From Nocardia colli (lineage in GTDB: Bacteria > Actinomycetota > Actinomycetes > Mycobacteriales > Mycobacteriaceae), in NCBI RefSeq assembly GCF_008704205.1, contig NZ_VXLC01000004.1:953761-1017760 (forward strand): a stretch of 64,000 nucleotides of DNA. The letters run 5' to 3'. Of this stretch, positions 16,559-24,635 are shown piece after piece. Below the pieces are notes generated by a model. The model searched no databases, was not told where the DNA came from, and was given only the letters and a program-made list of their open reading frames with translations. Position numbers and translations under genes: made by a program. Each line of letters begins with the position of its first letter. Within the stretch, counting starts at the first letter, position 1.

Positions 16559-17017
16559 ATGACGGACAACATCGAGTCTTCGCGTACCGTGACCGCGAGC
16601 CGGGACATCGCGGCAGGCACGGAACAGGTCTTCGAACTGATCGCCGATCCGGCCCGGCAGCCGCTCTGGGACGGCAACGAGAATCTGGCGAAAGCCGCGG
16701 CGGAGCAACGGGTTCGCGCGGTCGGCGACGTGTTCGTCATGACGCTGACCACCGGCGCCGACCGGGACAACCATGTGGTCGAGTTCGAAGAGGGCCGGCG
16801 CATCGCCTGGCGGCCGTCCGAGCCGGGGCAGCAGCCGCCCGGACACCTGTGGCGCTGGGAGGTCGAGCCCATCGACGACACGCACAGCCGGGTCACCCAC
16901 ACCTACGACTGGACGCAGCTGACCGACGAGAAGCGCCTCGTCCGGGCCCGCGCCACCACGCCGGAGAAGCTGCAGGCATCGCTGGACCGGCTGGCCGAAC
17001 TCGCCGAACGTCAGTGA
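16559..17017 (+). CDS. SRPBCC-family protein (polyketide cyclase/START-like)
   Basis: The 152-residue protein has the START/Bet v1-like pattern: an opening strand SRTVTASRDIAAGTEQVFEL, then IADPARQPLWDGN, VVEFEEGRRIAW, a WRWEVEPIDDTHSRVTHTYDW strand pair and a long C-terminal helix (SLDRLAELAE). Such proteins bind hydrophobic ligands and many are of unknown role. ATG 16559 comes directly after AGGGG, too close for a normal ribosome-binding site, so a leaderless start here or a GTG at 16535 is possible. Confidence 0.75.
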   Translation: MTDNIESSRTVTASRDIAAGTEQVFELIADPARQPLWDGNENLAKAAAEQRVRAVGDVFVMTLTTGADRDNHVVEFEEGRRIAWRPSEPGQQPPGHLWRWEVEPIDDTHSRVTHTYDWTQLTDEKRLVRARATTPEKLQASLDRLAELAERQ

Positions 17018-17118
17018 ATCCGGCTGCGTGACGTCTCGGGTCCACGCGGTCTGTCGGTGGTCCGGTCTACCGTGATCGGTGTTGTCAGCGCCTGTTCGGC
17101 CAGTAGAGGAGACCCATC

Positions 17119-17673
17119 ATGACAGTGCTGTCGGACCGACCGAACACCGCTTTGCTGGTGATCGACGTGCAGAACGGCGTCGTGGGCGAGGCGTATCAGC
17201 GTGACGCGGTCGTCGCCACCATCGGCGCCCTGGTCGACAAGGCGCGCGACCAGGGTGTTCCGGTCGTCTGGATTCAGCACAACTCCGAGGAGCTGGTGCG
17301 GGGGAGCGAAGGCTGGGACTATGTTCCGGAGCTGATCCGCCTGGAATCGGAACCGTTGGTGCAGAAGATGTTCGGCGACTCCTTCGAGGACACCGACCTC
17401 GAGGAGGTGCTGGCGAAAGCGGGCATCGGACGGTTGGTCGTCACCGGGGCCGAGACCGACGCCTGCATCAGGTCCACGATTCACGGCGCGTTCGCCCGCG
17501 GCTACGACGTCACGCTCGTCGGTGACGCGCACACCACCTTCGACAAGAGCGAATGGGGTGCGCCGCCGCCGGAGCAGGTCATCGCACACACCAACCTCTA
17601 CTGGCGGTTCCAGACCGCGCCCGGCCGCACCGCCGGCGTCGAGCAGGCCGCGGACGTGGCGTTCAGCGGCTGA
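17119..17673 (+). CDS. Isochorismatase-family cysteine hydrolase
   Basis: The 184-residue protein carries the cysteine-hydrolase triad Asp16 (LLVIDVQNG), Lys83 (LVQKMFGDSF) and Cys116 (GAETDACIRST). With a nucleophilic Cys it is a nicotinamidase/amidohydrolase-type member rather than a chorismate-pathway enzyme, and it is unrelated to the siderophore gene at 62.2 kb. AGAGGAG precedes the ATG at good spacing. It lies 101 bases after the SRPBCC gene on the same strand. The substrate is unknown. Confidence 0.85.
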   Translation: MTVLSDRPNTALLVIDVQNGVVGEAYQRDAVVATIGALVDKARDQGVPVVWIQHNSEELVRGSEGWDYVPELIRLESEPLVQKMFGDSFEDTDLEEVLAKAGIGRLVVTGAETDACIRSTIHGAFARGYDVTLVGDAHTTFDKSEWGAPPPEQVIAHTNLYWRFQTAPGRTAGVEQAADVAFSG

Positions 17674-17679
17674 CTTCGA

Positions 17680-18285
17680 CTATCGGACGCCGGCGAGCGC
17701 GGCCTGCGCCACCTCGGTGACGGCCCGCTCGGCCCGGTTCGCGGCGCCGGGGTGGGTGTAATAGTCGACCCAGAACACGTCGGCGCCGCGGCGCATCACC
17801 ATCGAACCGTGGGCGGTCCCGCCCGGACCCTCGTCGCTGTAGACGGCGCAGGCTTTGTCGCCGAGCCCGCTGGCGCCGTGGTACGGACCGGCCGACGCGC
17901 TGCCCGCGCACGCCGAGGTCTGGGCGTCGTCCGCCAGATCCGCTCCGGATTTCCAGCCGATCTGGCCGTAGCGGAGCAGCCGCACATGCAGGTAGCCATA
18001 GGTGTCGGAGCCGACCGGGCGGCCGTCCGCGGTGCTGTAGTCGCACGCCGCATCCGAGCCCGAGGAGTAGCTCGCCTTGGTATCCGGCACGCCGGACGGC
18101 ACCAGCCGCTCGAACATCGCCGGACCGATGGCCGCGCACAGATCGGGCGGCGCGGCGGCGGCCGGGTGGGATTGCTCGGATTTGCTCTGAAGTTTCAGGT
18201 AGACGGCGAACCCGGCGACGACGAGCACCATGATTGCCAGCGGCAGCAGGCAACCCCATGGGCGGCGTGGTGTGAACGATGGCAT
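17680..18285 (-). CDS. Membrane-anchored secreted protein, DUF3558-like
   Basis: The 201-residue protein has a short basic N-terminus, one hydrophobic anchor (WGCLLPLAIMVLVVAGFAVY) and an extracytoplasmic domain with spaced cysteines (DLCAAIG, AACDYS, SACAGS, KACAVY). The opening DLCAAIGPAMFERLVPSG and the paired cysteines resemble actinobacterial DUF3558-type surface proteins of unknown function. ATG 18285 puts the anchor at the N-terminus; the much longer upstream frame is rejected. It converges with the cysteine hydrolase, 6 bases apart. Confidence 0.65.
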   Translation of the reverse strand: MPSFTPRRPWGCLLPLAIMVLVVAGFAVYLKLQSKSEQSHPAAAAPPDLCAAIGPAMFERLVPSGVPDTKASYSSGSDAACDYSTADGRPVGSDTYGYLHVRLLRYGQIGWKSGADLADDAQTSACAGSASAGPYHGASGLGDKACAVYSDEGPGGTAHGSMVMRRGADVFWVDYYTHPGAANRAERAVTEVAQAALAGVR

Positions 18286-18487
18286 ATATCCGAACCTAGT
18301 AGGTCGATGCCGTGGTAGTCGGGTGGGCCGACGGTGAAGTCGGCGAGAGCCTGCCGTGCCGTACTTGGAGCAAATCGCCTCGGCCAGCTTTATGTGCCAT
18401 GAAATAGCTGGTGTGCCAAAGGAATTCGTCACTCGCACGATCGCGACAATCCAGCGCCGTGACCCCGGTTGCGGATATCCTCTGACC

Positions 18488-19603
18488 ATGGGTACCTCGG
18501 TGGCAGACCCGCATCCGCCCGTGGCCGTGTTCCGAGGACTGGCGGACGGGGGGACCGTCCCGAAGCTGAACTCGCGCATCCGATCGGAAGCACAGCGGAC
18601 CGCGCTGACGCTGGCACGAGTGCCGACACATGCCGGTCCGGGCGAGCGCACCGCCGCACTCCAGCACGCCGCGACCGCGGCCGGTGAGCTGGTCAACGCG
18701 CTGTCGGCAGAGGCGGGGCCGATCATCGGTGAGGAGCTACCCGCGGAGTCGGTGAGCCAGTCGTTCTTCCGGGTCCGCGAGGTGGATCTGTCCGATCAAC
18801 AGGCCGCGCTGCACGGACTCCTGGTCGTCTACCGCGGTGTGCGGGATCTCTGTCGAGCCCCGCTGTCCGGCGCTGATCTGGCGGTGGAGGTCGCGGGCAT
18901 GCGACAGGCCGCGCTCGACCTCACCGGCGCCACCGAATCCGACCCGCCATCCGGCGAGACCCTGCCCAGTTCGGCAGCGGTGGAAGAGCTTTCGCAAGAG
19001 CGAGAGTGGACCGCGCGCTGGCTCGTCGGGCACCAGGTCCACGTCCTGTTCAACATCTGCGCGGCCGTCGCGGTGACCGATGCCGCGCAACACCTACGCG
19101 ACGGCGCGACCGAGACCGCATTGACCCGGCTCGACCACGCGACCACCTATGTGCGTGGCTTCCCCGCCGCGATGACCCACGCCAGCACCATTCCGGTGGA
19201 GTACTACATGGCCTCGGTCCGCCCGACCATGCAGCCGCCGGAGGTGTCGATTCCGTTGAGCGGCCGACAACACCGCGGCTACAAGACCTTTCGCGGCGCG
19301 ATGAAGGATCTGCTCGGCGTGCTGCCGGACACCTTCGCCGAATTGCACGCCCGCGACCCGGAACTCGCCGAGGCCAGGGACGCGCTGCTCGAAGCCGACC
19401 TGGTGGACAGCGAACGCCATGTCACGCTGGCTTATTCGATGGTCCGGTTGCGCCGCTCCATCGCACAGCTACCCACCGGCCCCGACAATGCCGTCGGCGA
19501 ACTCCGCCTGATGCGCCACCGCCGGGCGGCCCAGTACGCCCCGTTGATCCGCTTCGGCGACCACTACCTCGCCGAGGCCATCTCGACCCGCCGGCACCGC
19601 TGA
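18488..19603 (+). CDS. PrnB / heme-dependent oxygenase-like protein (candidate)
   Basis: The 371-residue all-helical protein has no signal peptide. Its length and a C-terminal pattern suggest the TDO/IDO/PrnB superfamily of His-ligated heme enzymes. SERHVTLAYSMVRL (His311) followed by a Pro/Gly loop and another helix recalls the proximal heme-His region of tryptophan dioxygenases. VEYYMASVRP followed by a GY-containing turn recalls the middle of PrnB. This is recognition from memory and could be wrong. The context supports an oxidative step: next come a 2-oxoglutarate oxygenase and an O-methyltransferase. ATG 18488 has no strong ribosome-binding site; the upstream frame lacks coding character. 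Confidence 0.5.
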   Translation: MGTSVADPHPPVAVFRGLADGGTVPKLNSRIRSEAQRTALTLARVPTHAGPGERTAALQHAATAAGELVNALSAEAGPIIGEELPAESVSQSFFRVREVDLSDQQAALHGLLVVYRGVRDLCRAPLSGADLAVEVAGMRQAALDLTGATESDPPSGETLPSSAAVEELSQEREWTARWLVGHQVHVLFNICAAVAVTDAAQHLRDGATETALTRLDHATTYVRGFPAAMTHASTIPVEYYMASVRPTMQPPEVSIPLSGRQHRGYKTFRGAMKDLLGVLPDTFAELHARDPELAEARDALLEADLVDSERHVTLAYSMVRLRRSIAQLPTGPDNAVGELRLMRHRRAAQYAPLIRFGDHYLAEAISTRRHR

Positions 19604-19653
19604 TCGACCGAGAGTGATTCGCCGCCTTTATTTTTCCGATCCAGGAGAGCGCG

Positions 19654-20634
19654 TTGTCGTACGAGATCGCCGAGACCACCGTCGACCTGGAGTTGAACTC
19701 GGCCGACACGACCGAGATCGATGAGCTGGCGCGCGCACTCTGTGCGGGTCCGCGGGATCAGGTGGACGATCCCGAATGGGTCGCTCGCGCACGGCGTTCC
19801 TGGGATGCGTTGCCGCGTCCGCTGCGTCGCGGCGTGCGCGAATTCCGGCGGCACTCCGGTGTACGCGGCACGCTGACGATCAAAGGCCTCCCGGTCGACG
19901 AGGCGAGGCTGCCCGCGACGCCCTCGACGCCGGATTCGGTGCAGCGCGTCGCGACCGTTTCCGCGGCCGTGCTCACCATGCTGGCCTGCGGGCTCGGTGA
20001 TCCCGCCGCGTACCTGGCGGAGAAGTCGGGCGCGCTCGTCCAGGATGTCGTGCCGGTGCGAGGCAAGGAGACCTTCTCCGGCAACGCCGGTTCGGTGCTG
20101 CTCACCTTTCACAACGAGAACGCCTTTCACCAGCACGAACCGGACTACGTGCTGCTGCTGTGCCTGCGCGCCGACCACGATCAGGTGGCCGGCCTGCGCA
20201 CCGCCTGCCTGCGCGAAGTGCTGCCGCTGCTGACCGCCGCGAGCCGCGAAGCGTTGTTCGCGCCGGAATTCATCACCGCCCCGCCGCCGTCGTTTTCCTC
20301 CGACGGCGAGGCCCGTGCGCCGAAACCCCTGCTGTCCGGGTCGGTCGAAGACCCGGACATCCGAATGGCCACCATCGCCACCACACCGCTGACCGCACGC
20401 GCCGAAGCGGCGCTGACCGAATTCGGCCAGGCCTGCAACACGGTCGCGCACATCACCAGACTCGCCCCGGGCGACCTGGTCATCGTGGACAATCGGGTCA
20501 CCGTCCACGGCCGTACGGCGTTCACTCCCCGCTACGACGGCGCGGACCGCTGGGTGCAACGCACGTTCGCCATCGCCGACCTGCGCCGTTCCCGCGACCA
20601 CCGACCGGAAGACGGCTACATCATCGCCCGATGA
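19654..20634 (+). CDS. Fe(II)/2-oxoglutarate oxygenase, clavaminate synthase/AsnO-like
   Basis: The 326-residue enzyme matches the TauD-superfamily branch that hydroxylates free or carrier-bound amino acids (AsnO, VioC, clavaminate synthase). The HxE iron ligands lie in FHNENAFH, followed by HEPDYVLLLCLR. The distal His is in VDNRVTVHGRTAF and the 2-oxoglutarate-binding Arg in WVQRTF. It would hydroxylate or desaturate an amino-acid-like substrate at carbon. The start is TTG 19654, supported by AGGAG six to seven bases upstream. It lies 50 bases after the PrnB-like gene, in the same direction. Confidence 0.82.
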   Translation: MSYEIAETTVDLELNSADTTEIDELARALCAGPRDQVDDPEWVARARRSWDALPRPLRRGVREFRRHSGVRGTLTIKGLPVDEARLPATPSTPDSVQRVATVSAAVLTMLACGLGDPAAYLAEKSGALVQDVVPVRGKETFSGNAGSVLLTFHNENAFHQHEPDYVLLLCLRADHDQVAGLRTACLREVLPLLTAASREALFAPEFITAPPPSFSSDGEARAPKPLLSGSVEDPDIRMATIATTPLTARAEAALTEFGQACNTVAHITRLAPGDLVIVDNRVTVHGRTAFTPRYDGADRWVQRTFAIADLRRSRDHRPEDGYIIAR

Positions 20635-20682
20635 TCGCCGGTGAGCAGTGACCCGACGTCCGCACCACCGAGGAGTCGCACG

Positions 20683-21882
20683 ATGGCACAACCCAAGAGC
20701 CCGACCGACGACCGCGCGTCCACCCCGGACCCGACGGCGCCCGACGTGCTCGACCCGGCCCCGGGCAACGGAGACCTGCGCCGGGAGCTGCTGTTGATGA
20801 AGGCCTTCCAGAGCCGGATCGCCGGTCCGGTGCTGCGGCGCTTCGCCGACCCGCAGCAGATCCTGGAAACGGGGATGGGCTTCTGGCCGTCCCGGGTCGT
20901 GCTCACGGCGGTCGAGCTGGGCGTGTTCACCGAACTGGCGGTGCGTCCGCTGTCGCAGCAGGAATTGCTGGACCGGCTGAACTGGCATCCACGCGCCGCG
21001 GGCCCATTCCTCAACGCGCTCGTCGACATGAGTCTGCTGCGGCGCGATCGTGCTGGGCGCTACACGAATTCCCGCCAGGCCGCCCTCTTCTTGGACCGGG
21101 CCAAACCCAGCTATATCGGCGGGTTGATGGAGCTGTCCAGCACTCGCCTCTACGATCTGTGGTCCGGTCTGGGGGATCTGCTGCGCACCGGCAATCCCGG
21201 AGCCGAAGAGGAACAGGGCGAGAGCGAATTCTTTTCCACCCTCTACGGCGATCAGACCGCATTGCGGAAATTCCTGGCCGGCATGACCGGGATCTCGACC
21301 GGCGAGGCCATGCTGATCGCCGCGCGCTTTCCGTGGAAGCGGTTCCGGACGTTCCTGGATGTCGGTGCGGCACAGGGCGCACTGCCGGTGCGGGTCGCGC
21401 TCACCCATTCGCACATCAGCGGGGTCAGTTACGACCTGCCCGCCGTGCAGCCGATCTTCGAGGAATACGTCGAGTCGTTCGGACTCGGTGACCGCATCCG
21501 GTTCACCTCCGGCGACATGTTCGCCGGTCCGCTGCCCAGCGCGGACGTGATCAGCTTCGGCCACGTGCTGCACGGCTACAGCGAGACCGTGCGGCGTGAA
21601 CTGATCGCCAAGGCCTACGCGGCGGTGCCGCCCGGCGGCGCACTGCTCGTCTACGACGCCATGACCGATCCCGGGCGCAAGCAGAACCTCATCAGTTCGC
21701 TGTCCAGCCTGAACATCATGTTGGAGATGCGTGAGGGTTTCGAAGCCACGACGACCCAATGCGCGGACTGGTTCCGCGAGGCGGGCTTCGTGAACATCAA
21801 GAAGCGGCACCTGATCGGGCCCACATCGATGGTGTACGGGCGCAAGCCGGGCAGCCTGAGTCGGTCGAACGACGGATACTGA
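20683..21882 (+). CDS. SAM-dependent O-methyltransferase (Methyltransf_2 type)
   Basis: The 399-residue enzyme has an N-terminal dimerisation/winged-helix domain (LTAVELGVFTELAVRPLSQQELLDRL split as LTAVELGVFTELA and QQELLDRL) and a C-terminal Rossmann domain with motif I FLDVGAAQGALP, then SYDLPAVQPI, SGDMFAGPLPSADV and FGHVLHGY. This is the acetylserotonin/carminomycin-type small-molecule O-methyltransferase architecture. GAGGAG stands seven bases before ATG 20683; an upstream GTG in the same frame is less likely. It is 48 bases behind the oxygenase, so a three-step tailoring pathway is plausible. Confidence 0.85.
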   Translation: MAQPKSPTDDRASTPDPTAPDVLDPAPGNGDLRRELLLMKAFQSRIAGPVLRRFADPQQILETGMGFWPSRVVLTAVELGVFTELAVRPLSQQELLDRLNWHPRAAGPFLNALVDMSLLRRDRAGRYTNSRQAALFLDRAKPSYIGGLMELSSTRLYDLWSGLGDLLRTGNPGAEEEQGESEFFSTLYGDQTALRKFLAGMTGISTGEAMLIAARFPWKRFRTFLDVGAAQGALPVRVALTHSHISGVSYDLPAVQPIFEEYVESFGLGDRIRFTSGDMFAGPLPSADVISFGHVLHGYSETVRRELIAKAYAAVPPGGALLVYDAMTDPGRKQNLISSLSSLNIMLEMREGFEATTTQCADWFREAGFVNIKKRHLIGPTSMVYGRKPGSLSRSNDGY

Positions 21883-21939
21883 CAAGGGATTTCGGCACCT
21901 ACCGTTGGCCATACCACGATGGCTGACCCTAGGAACCGC

Positions 21940-22392
21940 ATGTCCGGACTGATCGCTCCCGCGAAGGTCGGCGTCGTGCTCACCACAGCGGCGCCGATCA
22001 CCACGGTCGCCGCGGCAGTGCACATGGCCGCCACCAAGAACCCGTCGTTCGCCGAGCGCAGGCTCAAGTACTACAAGACGCCGGGGATCGGCGAATTCTG
22101 GTCGGTGCGCGCGCTGCATCCCGGCGAGGCGCGCAGGCTCGTCACCGAGCACGAACCCGCGATGGCGATGCTGGTCGACGCGGGCGGCGGCCTGCATATC
22201 CAGACGCTGTTCTACACCGCGGGCAAAGGCACTCTGGTGTCGTTTCTGGCGATCAATTACGACGTGAACGGCTTTCTCCAGATCGCCAGCGCATTCTGGT
22301 GGGCCGACGCGCTGGCCAAGCGGACCGCCGAATTCCTCGCGGAGTCGGATGTGTCCAGCGAGCTGGAGACAAAGAAAATGCGGAGCCGATAG
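21940..22392 (+). CDS. Protein of unknown function downstream of the methyltransferase
   Basis: I do not recognise this 150-residue protein. It opens with a hydrophobic stretch (VGVVLTTAAPITTVAAAVHM) that could be a weak membrane segment. A soluble alpha/beta-looking domain follows (EARRLVTEHEPAMAMLVDAG, HIQTLFYTAGKG, TLVSFLAINYD) with a C-terminal helix. ATG 21940 has AGGAA at good distance; the ATG at 21919 does not. It may be the last gene of the PrnB-like set, or independent. It converges with the GntR gene, three bases apart. Confidence 0.65.
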   Translation: MSGLIAPAKVGVVLTTAAPITTVAAAVHMAATKNPSFAERRLKYYKTPGIGEFWSVRALHPGEARRLVTEHEPAMAMLVDAGGGLHIQTLFYTAGKGTLVSFLAINYDVNGFLQIASAFWWADALAKRTAEFLAESDVSSELETKKMRSR

Positions 22393-22395
22393 TTC

Positions 22396-23073
22396 TTACG
22401 AGATGTCTTCGTCGGGTGCGTTACCGGCCGCCCAGATGCCGCGGACATGCCCGATGTGCTTGCGCAGGAATCGCTCCAGCTCCTCGTCGCGCTGCGTCTC
22501 GATCAAGTCGATGATCGTGTGGTGCTCCTGCGCCGACTTGTCCAGCTCGCCGCGCTCGACGAGCGCGGCGAGACCGAACAGGCGGGTTTGGGCGCGCAGG
22601 TCGCCGACGATCTGCGACAGCCGCGGGTTGTGGCAGTAGTCCAGCAGCATCAGGTGGAATTGCCGGTCGGCGTCGACGTATTCGACGAGATCGCCGCGCT
22701 TGGCCGCGTCCACGATCTTGTCGGCCTGCGTGCGCAGGCCCGGGATGTCCGCCGTGGGGATCTCGCCGACGATCGCCCGGACGCTCGGCGGTTCCAGCAG
22801 CATCCGGATCTTGGCGATCGAATCGAGGTCGGCGTCGGAGATCTCGGTGACCCGGAAACCCTTGTTCGGCACCGACACCACCAGGCCCTGCTTGACCAGA
22901 TCCAGCATCGCCTCGCGCACCGGGGTGGGGGAGACCCCGAAGCGCTCCGACAGCCACGGGGCCGAGTAGAGCACTCCGGGTTCGAGCTCACCGGAGATGA
23001 TCGCGGCTCGCAGCGCGTCGGACACGTGATCGCGCAGCGTGGGCCGCTTGGGTATATCCAGCCGTTCGATCAT
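22396..23073 (-). CDS. GntR-family (FadR/FCD) regulator of the hydroxyproline operon
   Basis: The 225-residue regulator has an N-terminal GntR winged helix (LRDHVSDALRAAIISGELEPG, in two parts LRDHVSDALRAAI and ISGELEPG; recognition helix SPTPVREAMLDLVKQGLV). A C-terminal FCD domain carries metal-binding His/Asp residues (DRQFHLMLLDYCHNPRL, EHHTIIDLI). FCD members respond to small carboxylates and amino-acid breakdown products. As last gene of the operon it probably represses it until hydroxyproline or a product is present. A candidate operator lies before the first gene. GGAG precedes ATG 23073. Confidence 0.85.
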   Translation of the reverse strand: MIERLDIPKRPTLRDHVSDALRAAIISGELEPGVLYSAPWLSERFGVSPTPVREAMLDLVKQGLVVSVPNKGFRVTEISDADLDSIAKIRMLLEPPSVRAIVGEIPTADIPGLRTQADKIVDAAKRGDLVEYVDADRQFHLMLLDYCHNPRLSQIVGDLRAQTRLFGLAALVERGELDKSAQEHHTIIDLIETQRDEELERFLRKHIGHVRGIWAAGNAPDEDIS

Positions 23074-23115
23074 CAATGCGCTCCGGGTTTCTCCTGTGTG
23101 CGAGCACCGCTGGTA

Positions 23116-24549
23116 TCAGGTTAGTGAACGGTCGGCATCGTTCAGCTTCGAGTGCCGGTAGCTGAACGCGACGTATACCGCGAGGCCGATCAGCAGCCAG
23201 ACCACGAACCGCAGCCAGGTGACCCAGGTAAGGTGGCTGATCAGCCAGAGCGAGAAGACGATTCCGATCAGCGGCACCACCGGCACCCACGGGGTGCGGA
23301 ACGCGCGCTCGACCTCCGGGCGGGTCCGGCGCAGCCGCATGACGCCGAGCGCCACCACGATGAACGCCATCAGAATGCCGACATTGGTGAGCTCGGCGGC
23401 CTCGCGGATCGGCAGGAAGCCGGCGATCAGCGCGGACACGATGCCGACCGGCCAGATCACCCGGGACGGCACCTTGCGGACCGGGCTGGACTTGGCGAAG
23501 TAGGCCGGCAGCAGGCCGTCCCTGCTCATCGCGAAGCCGACCCTGGTCACGGCGAGCATATTGGCGAACGCCGAGGTGGTGACGCCGACGACGGCGCCGA
23601 CCGCGATGATCAGGCCGAGCACGCCCATGCCCACCGAGTCGAACGCGCTGGAGAACGGCGCGGAGACGTTGATGTCGGTGTAGTTGACCATCCCGACGAT
23701 CACCAGGCAGACCAGCAGATAGACCAGCGACGCGATGCCGAGGCTGATCATGATCGCCTTCGGCATCAGCCGCTTGCCGTCCTTGGATTCCTCCGCGGCG
23801 GCGCTCATCGCGTCGTAGCCGTAGACCGCGAAGAAGGCCAGGGCCGCACCGGATACCGCGCCGCCGACGCCGAACGGGAAGAACGGCTGATAGTTACCGG
23901 CCTTGATGTGGAATGCGCCCGCCACCACCACGATTGCGACGATCACCAGCTTCAGCGCGACGAGACCGGTTTGCACCCGGGCGGATTCGCGGGTGCCGCG
24001 GGAGAGCAGGAAGGCCAGCAGCAGGCACAGCAGCACCGCGAACAGGTCGACCTTGTGCCCGGATCCGGTGCCCGGCGCGCCGAGCGCCCAAGTGGGCAGG
24101 TCGAATCCGATGTAGTGGGTGATGTAGTTCAGGTACCCGGACACCGCGATCGCGACGACCGACACGATGGCCGTGTACTCCAGCAACAGATCCCAGCCGA
24201 TCATGAAGCCGATGATCTCGCCGAGCGCGACATACGAGTAGGTGTACGCGGACCCGGCGCGCGGAACCATGCCCGCGAACTCGGCATAGCAGAGCCCCGC
24301 CGCGCCGGAGGCGATGATCGCGATGGCGAACGAGACCAGCACCGCCGGACCGGCGACCTCGTTGGCCACCACCCCGGCCAGCGAGAACACCCCCGCCCCG
24401 ACCAGCCCGCCGAGACTCAGCGCGACTAGCTGCCACAGCCCCATGCTCTTCGTGAAATCGCCGGTGTCGGCGACGATTACCGGCATTCGCCGCATGACCC
24501 CGCGCTTGCTGAGCGGTGGACGCGCGGGCCTGGTGACGACAGTCTTCAT
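23116..24549 (-). CDS. APC-superfamily amino-acid permease, probable hydroxyproline uptake
   Basis: The 477-residue protein has 12-13 membrane segments and the APC signature near the start (LWQLVALSLGGLVGAGVFSLAG, i.e. LWQLVALSL then GGLVGAGVFSLAG), with AGMVPRAGSAYTYSYVALGE in helix 3. It resembles the cationic amino-acid transporter branch with a short extra C-terminal region. Sitting between the epimerase and GntR genes of the operon, it most likely imports trans-4-hydroxyproline or proline; that is inference. ATG 24549 lacks a good ribosome-binding site. The left end of the TnpB element begins about 20 bases upstream, so the native leader was altered by insertion; ATG 24495 is an alternative start. 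Confidence 0.8.
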   Translation of the reverse strand: MKTVVTRPARPPLSKRGVMRRMPVIVADTGDFTKSMGLWQLVALSLGGLVGAGVFSLAGVVANEVAGPAVLVSFAIAIIASGAAGLCYAEFAGMVPRAGSAYTYSYVALGEIIGFMIGWDLLLEYTAIVSVVAIAVSGYLNYITHYIGFDLPTWALGAPGTGSGHKVDLFAVLLCLLLAFLLSRGTRESARVQTGLVALKLVIVAIVVVAGAFHIKAGNYQPFFPFGVGGAVSGAALAFFAVYGYDAMSAAAEESKDGKRLMPKAIMISLGIASLVYLLVCLVIVGMVNYTDINVSAPFSSAFDSVGMGVLGLIIAVGAVVGVTTSAFANMLAVTRVGFAMSRDGLLPAYFAKSSPVRKVPSRVIWPVGIVSALIAGFLPIREAAELTNVGILMAFIVVALGVMRLRRTRPEVERAFRTPWVPVVPLIGIVFSLWLISHLTWVTWLRFVVWLLIGLAVYVAFSYRHSKLNDADRSLT

Positions 24550-24569
24550 CAGATTTTCAGCGCGGACAG

Positions 24570-24585
24570 CCCTCATTGATGAGGG
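24570..24585. repeat. Left-end hairpin of the TnpB element
   Basis: CCCTCA and TGAGGG form a perfect six-base stem around TTGA. It lies 50 bases before the tnpB start and 20 bases before the permease start on the other strand, so it may also sit in the permease mRNA leader. Confidence 0.55.
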
Positions 24586-24635
24586 GAAGCGCTGTCCTCC
24601 ATTCGGTGTCGGTGGTGGCAGTTAGGTTGTGGCGC

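Noticed and set aside
17119..17673. Isochorismatase-family gene as part of siderophore synthesis
   Set aside because: It has the nucleophilic-Cys triad of nicotinamidase-like hydrolases and is 45 kb from the dhb genes; the real isochorismatase is at 62156.
19564..22197. Minus-strand open frame of 877 codons
   Set aside because: Covers the opposite strand of the oxygenase and methyltransferase genes, both with clear motifs and ribosome-binding sites.
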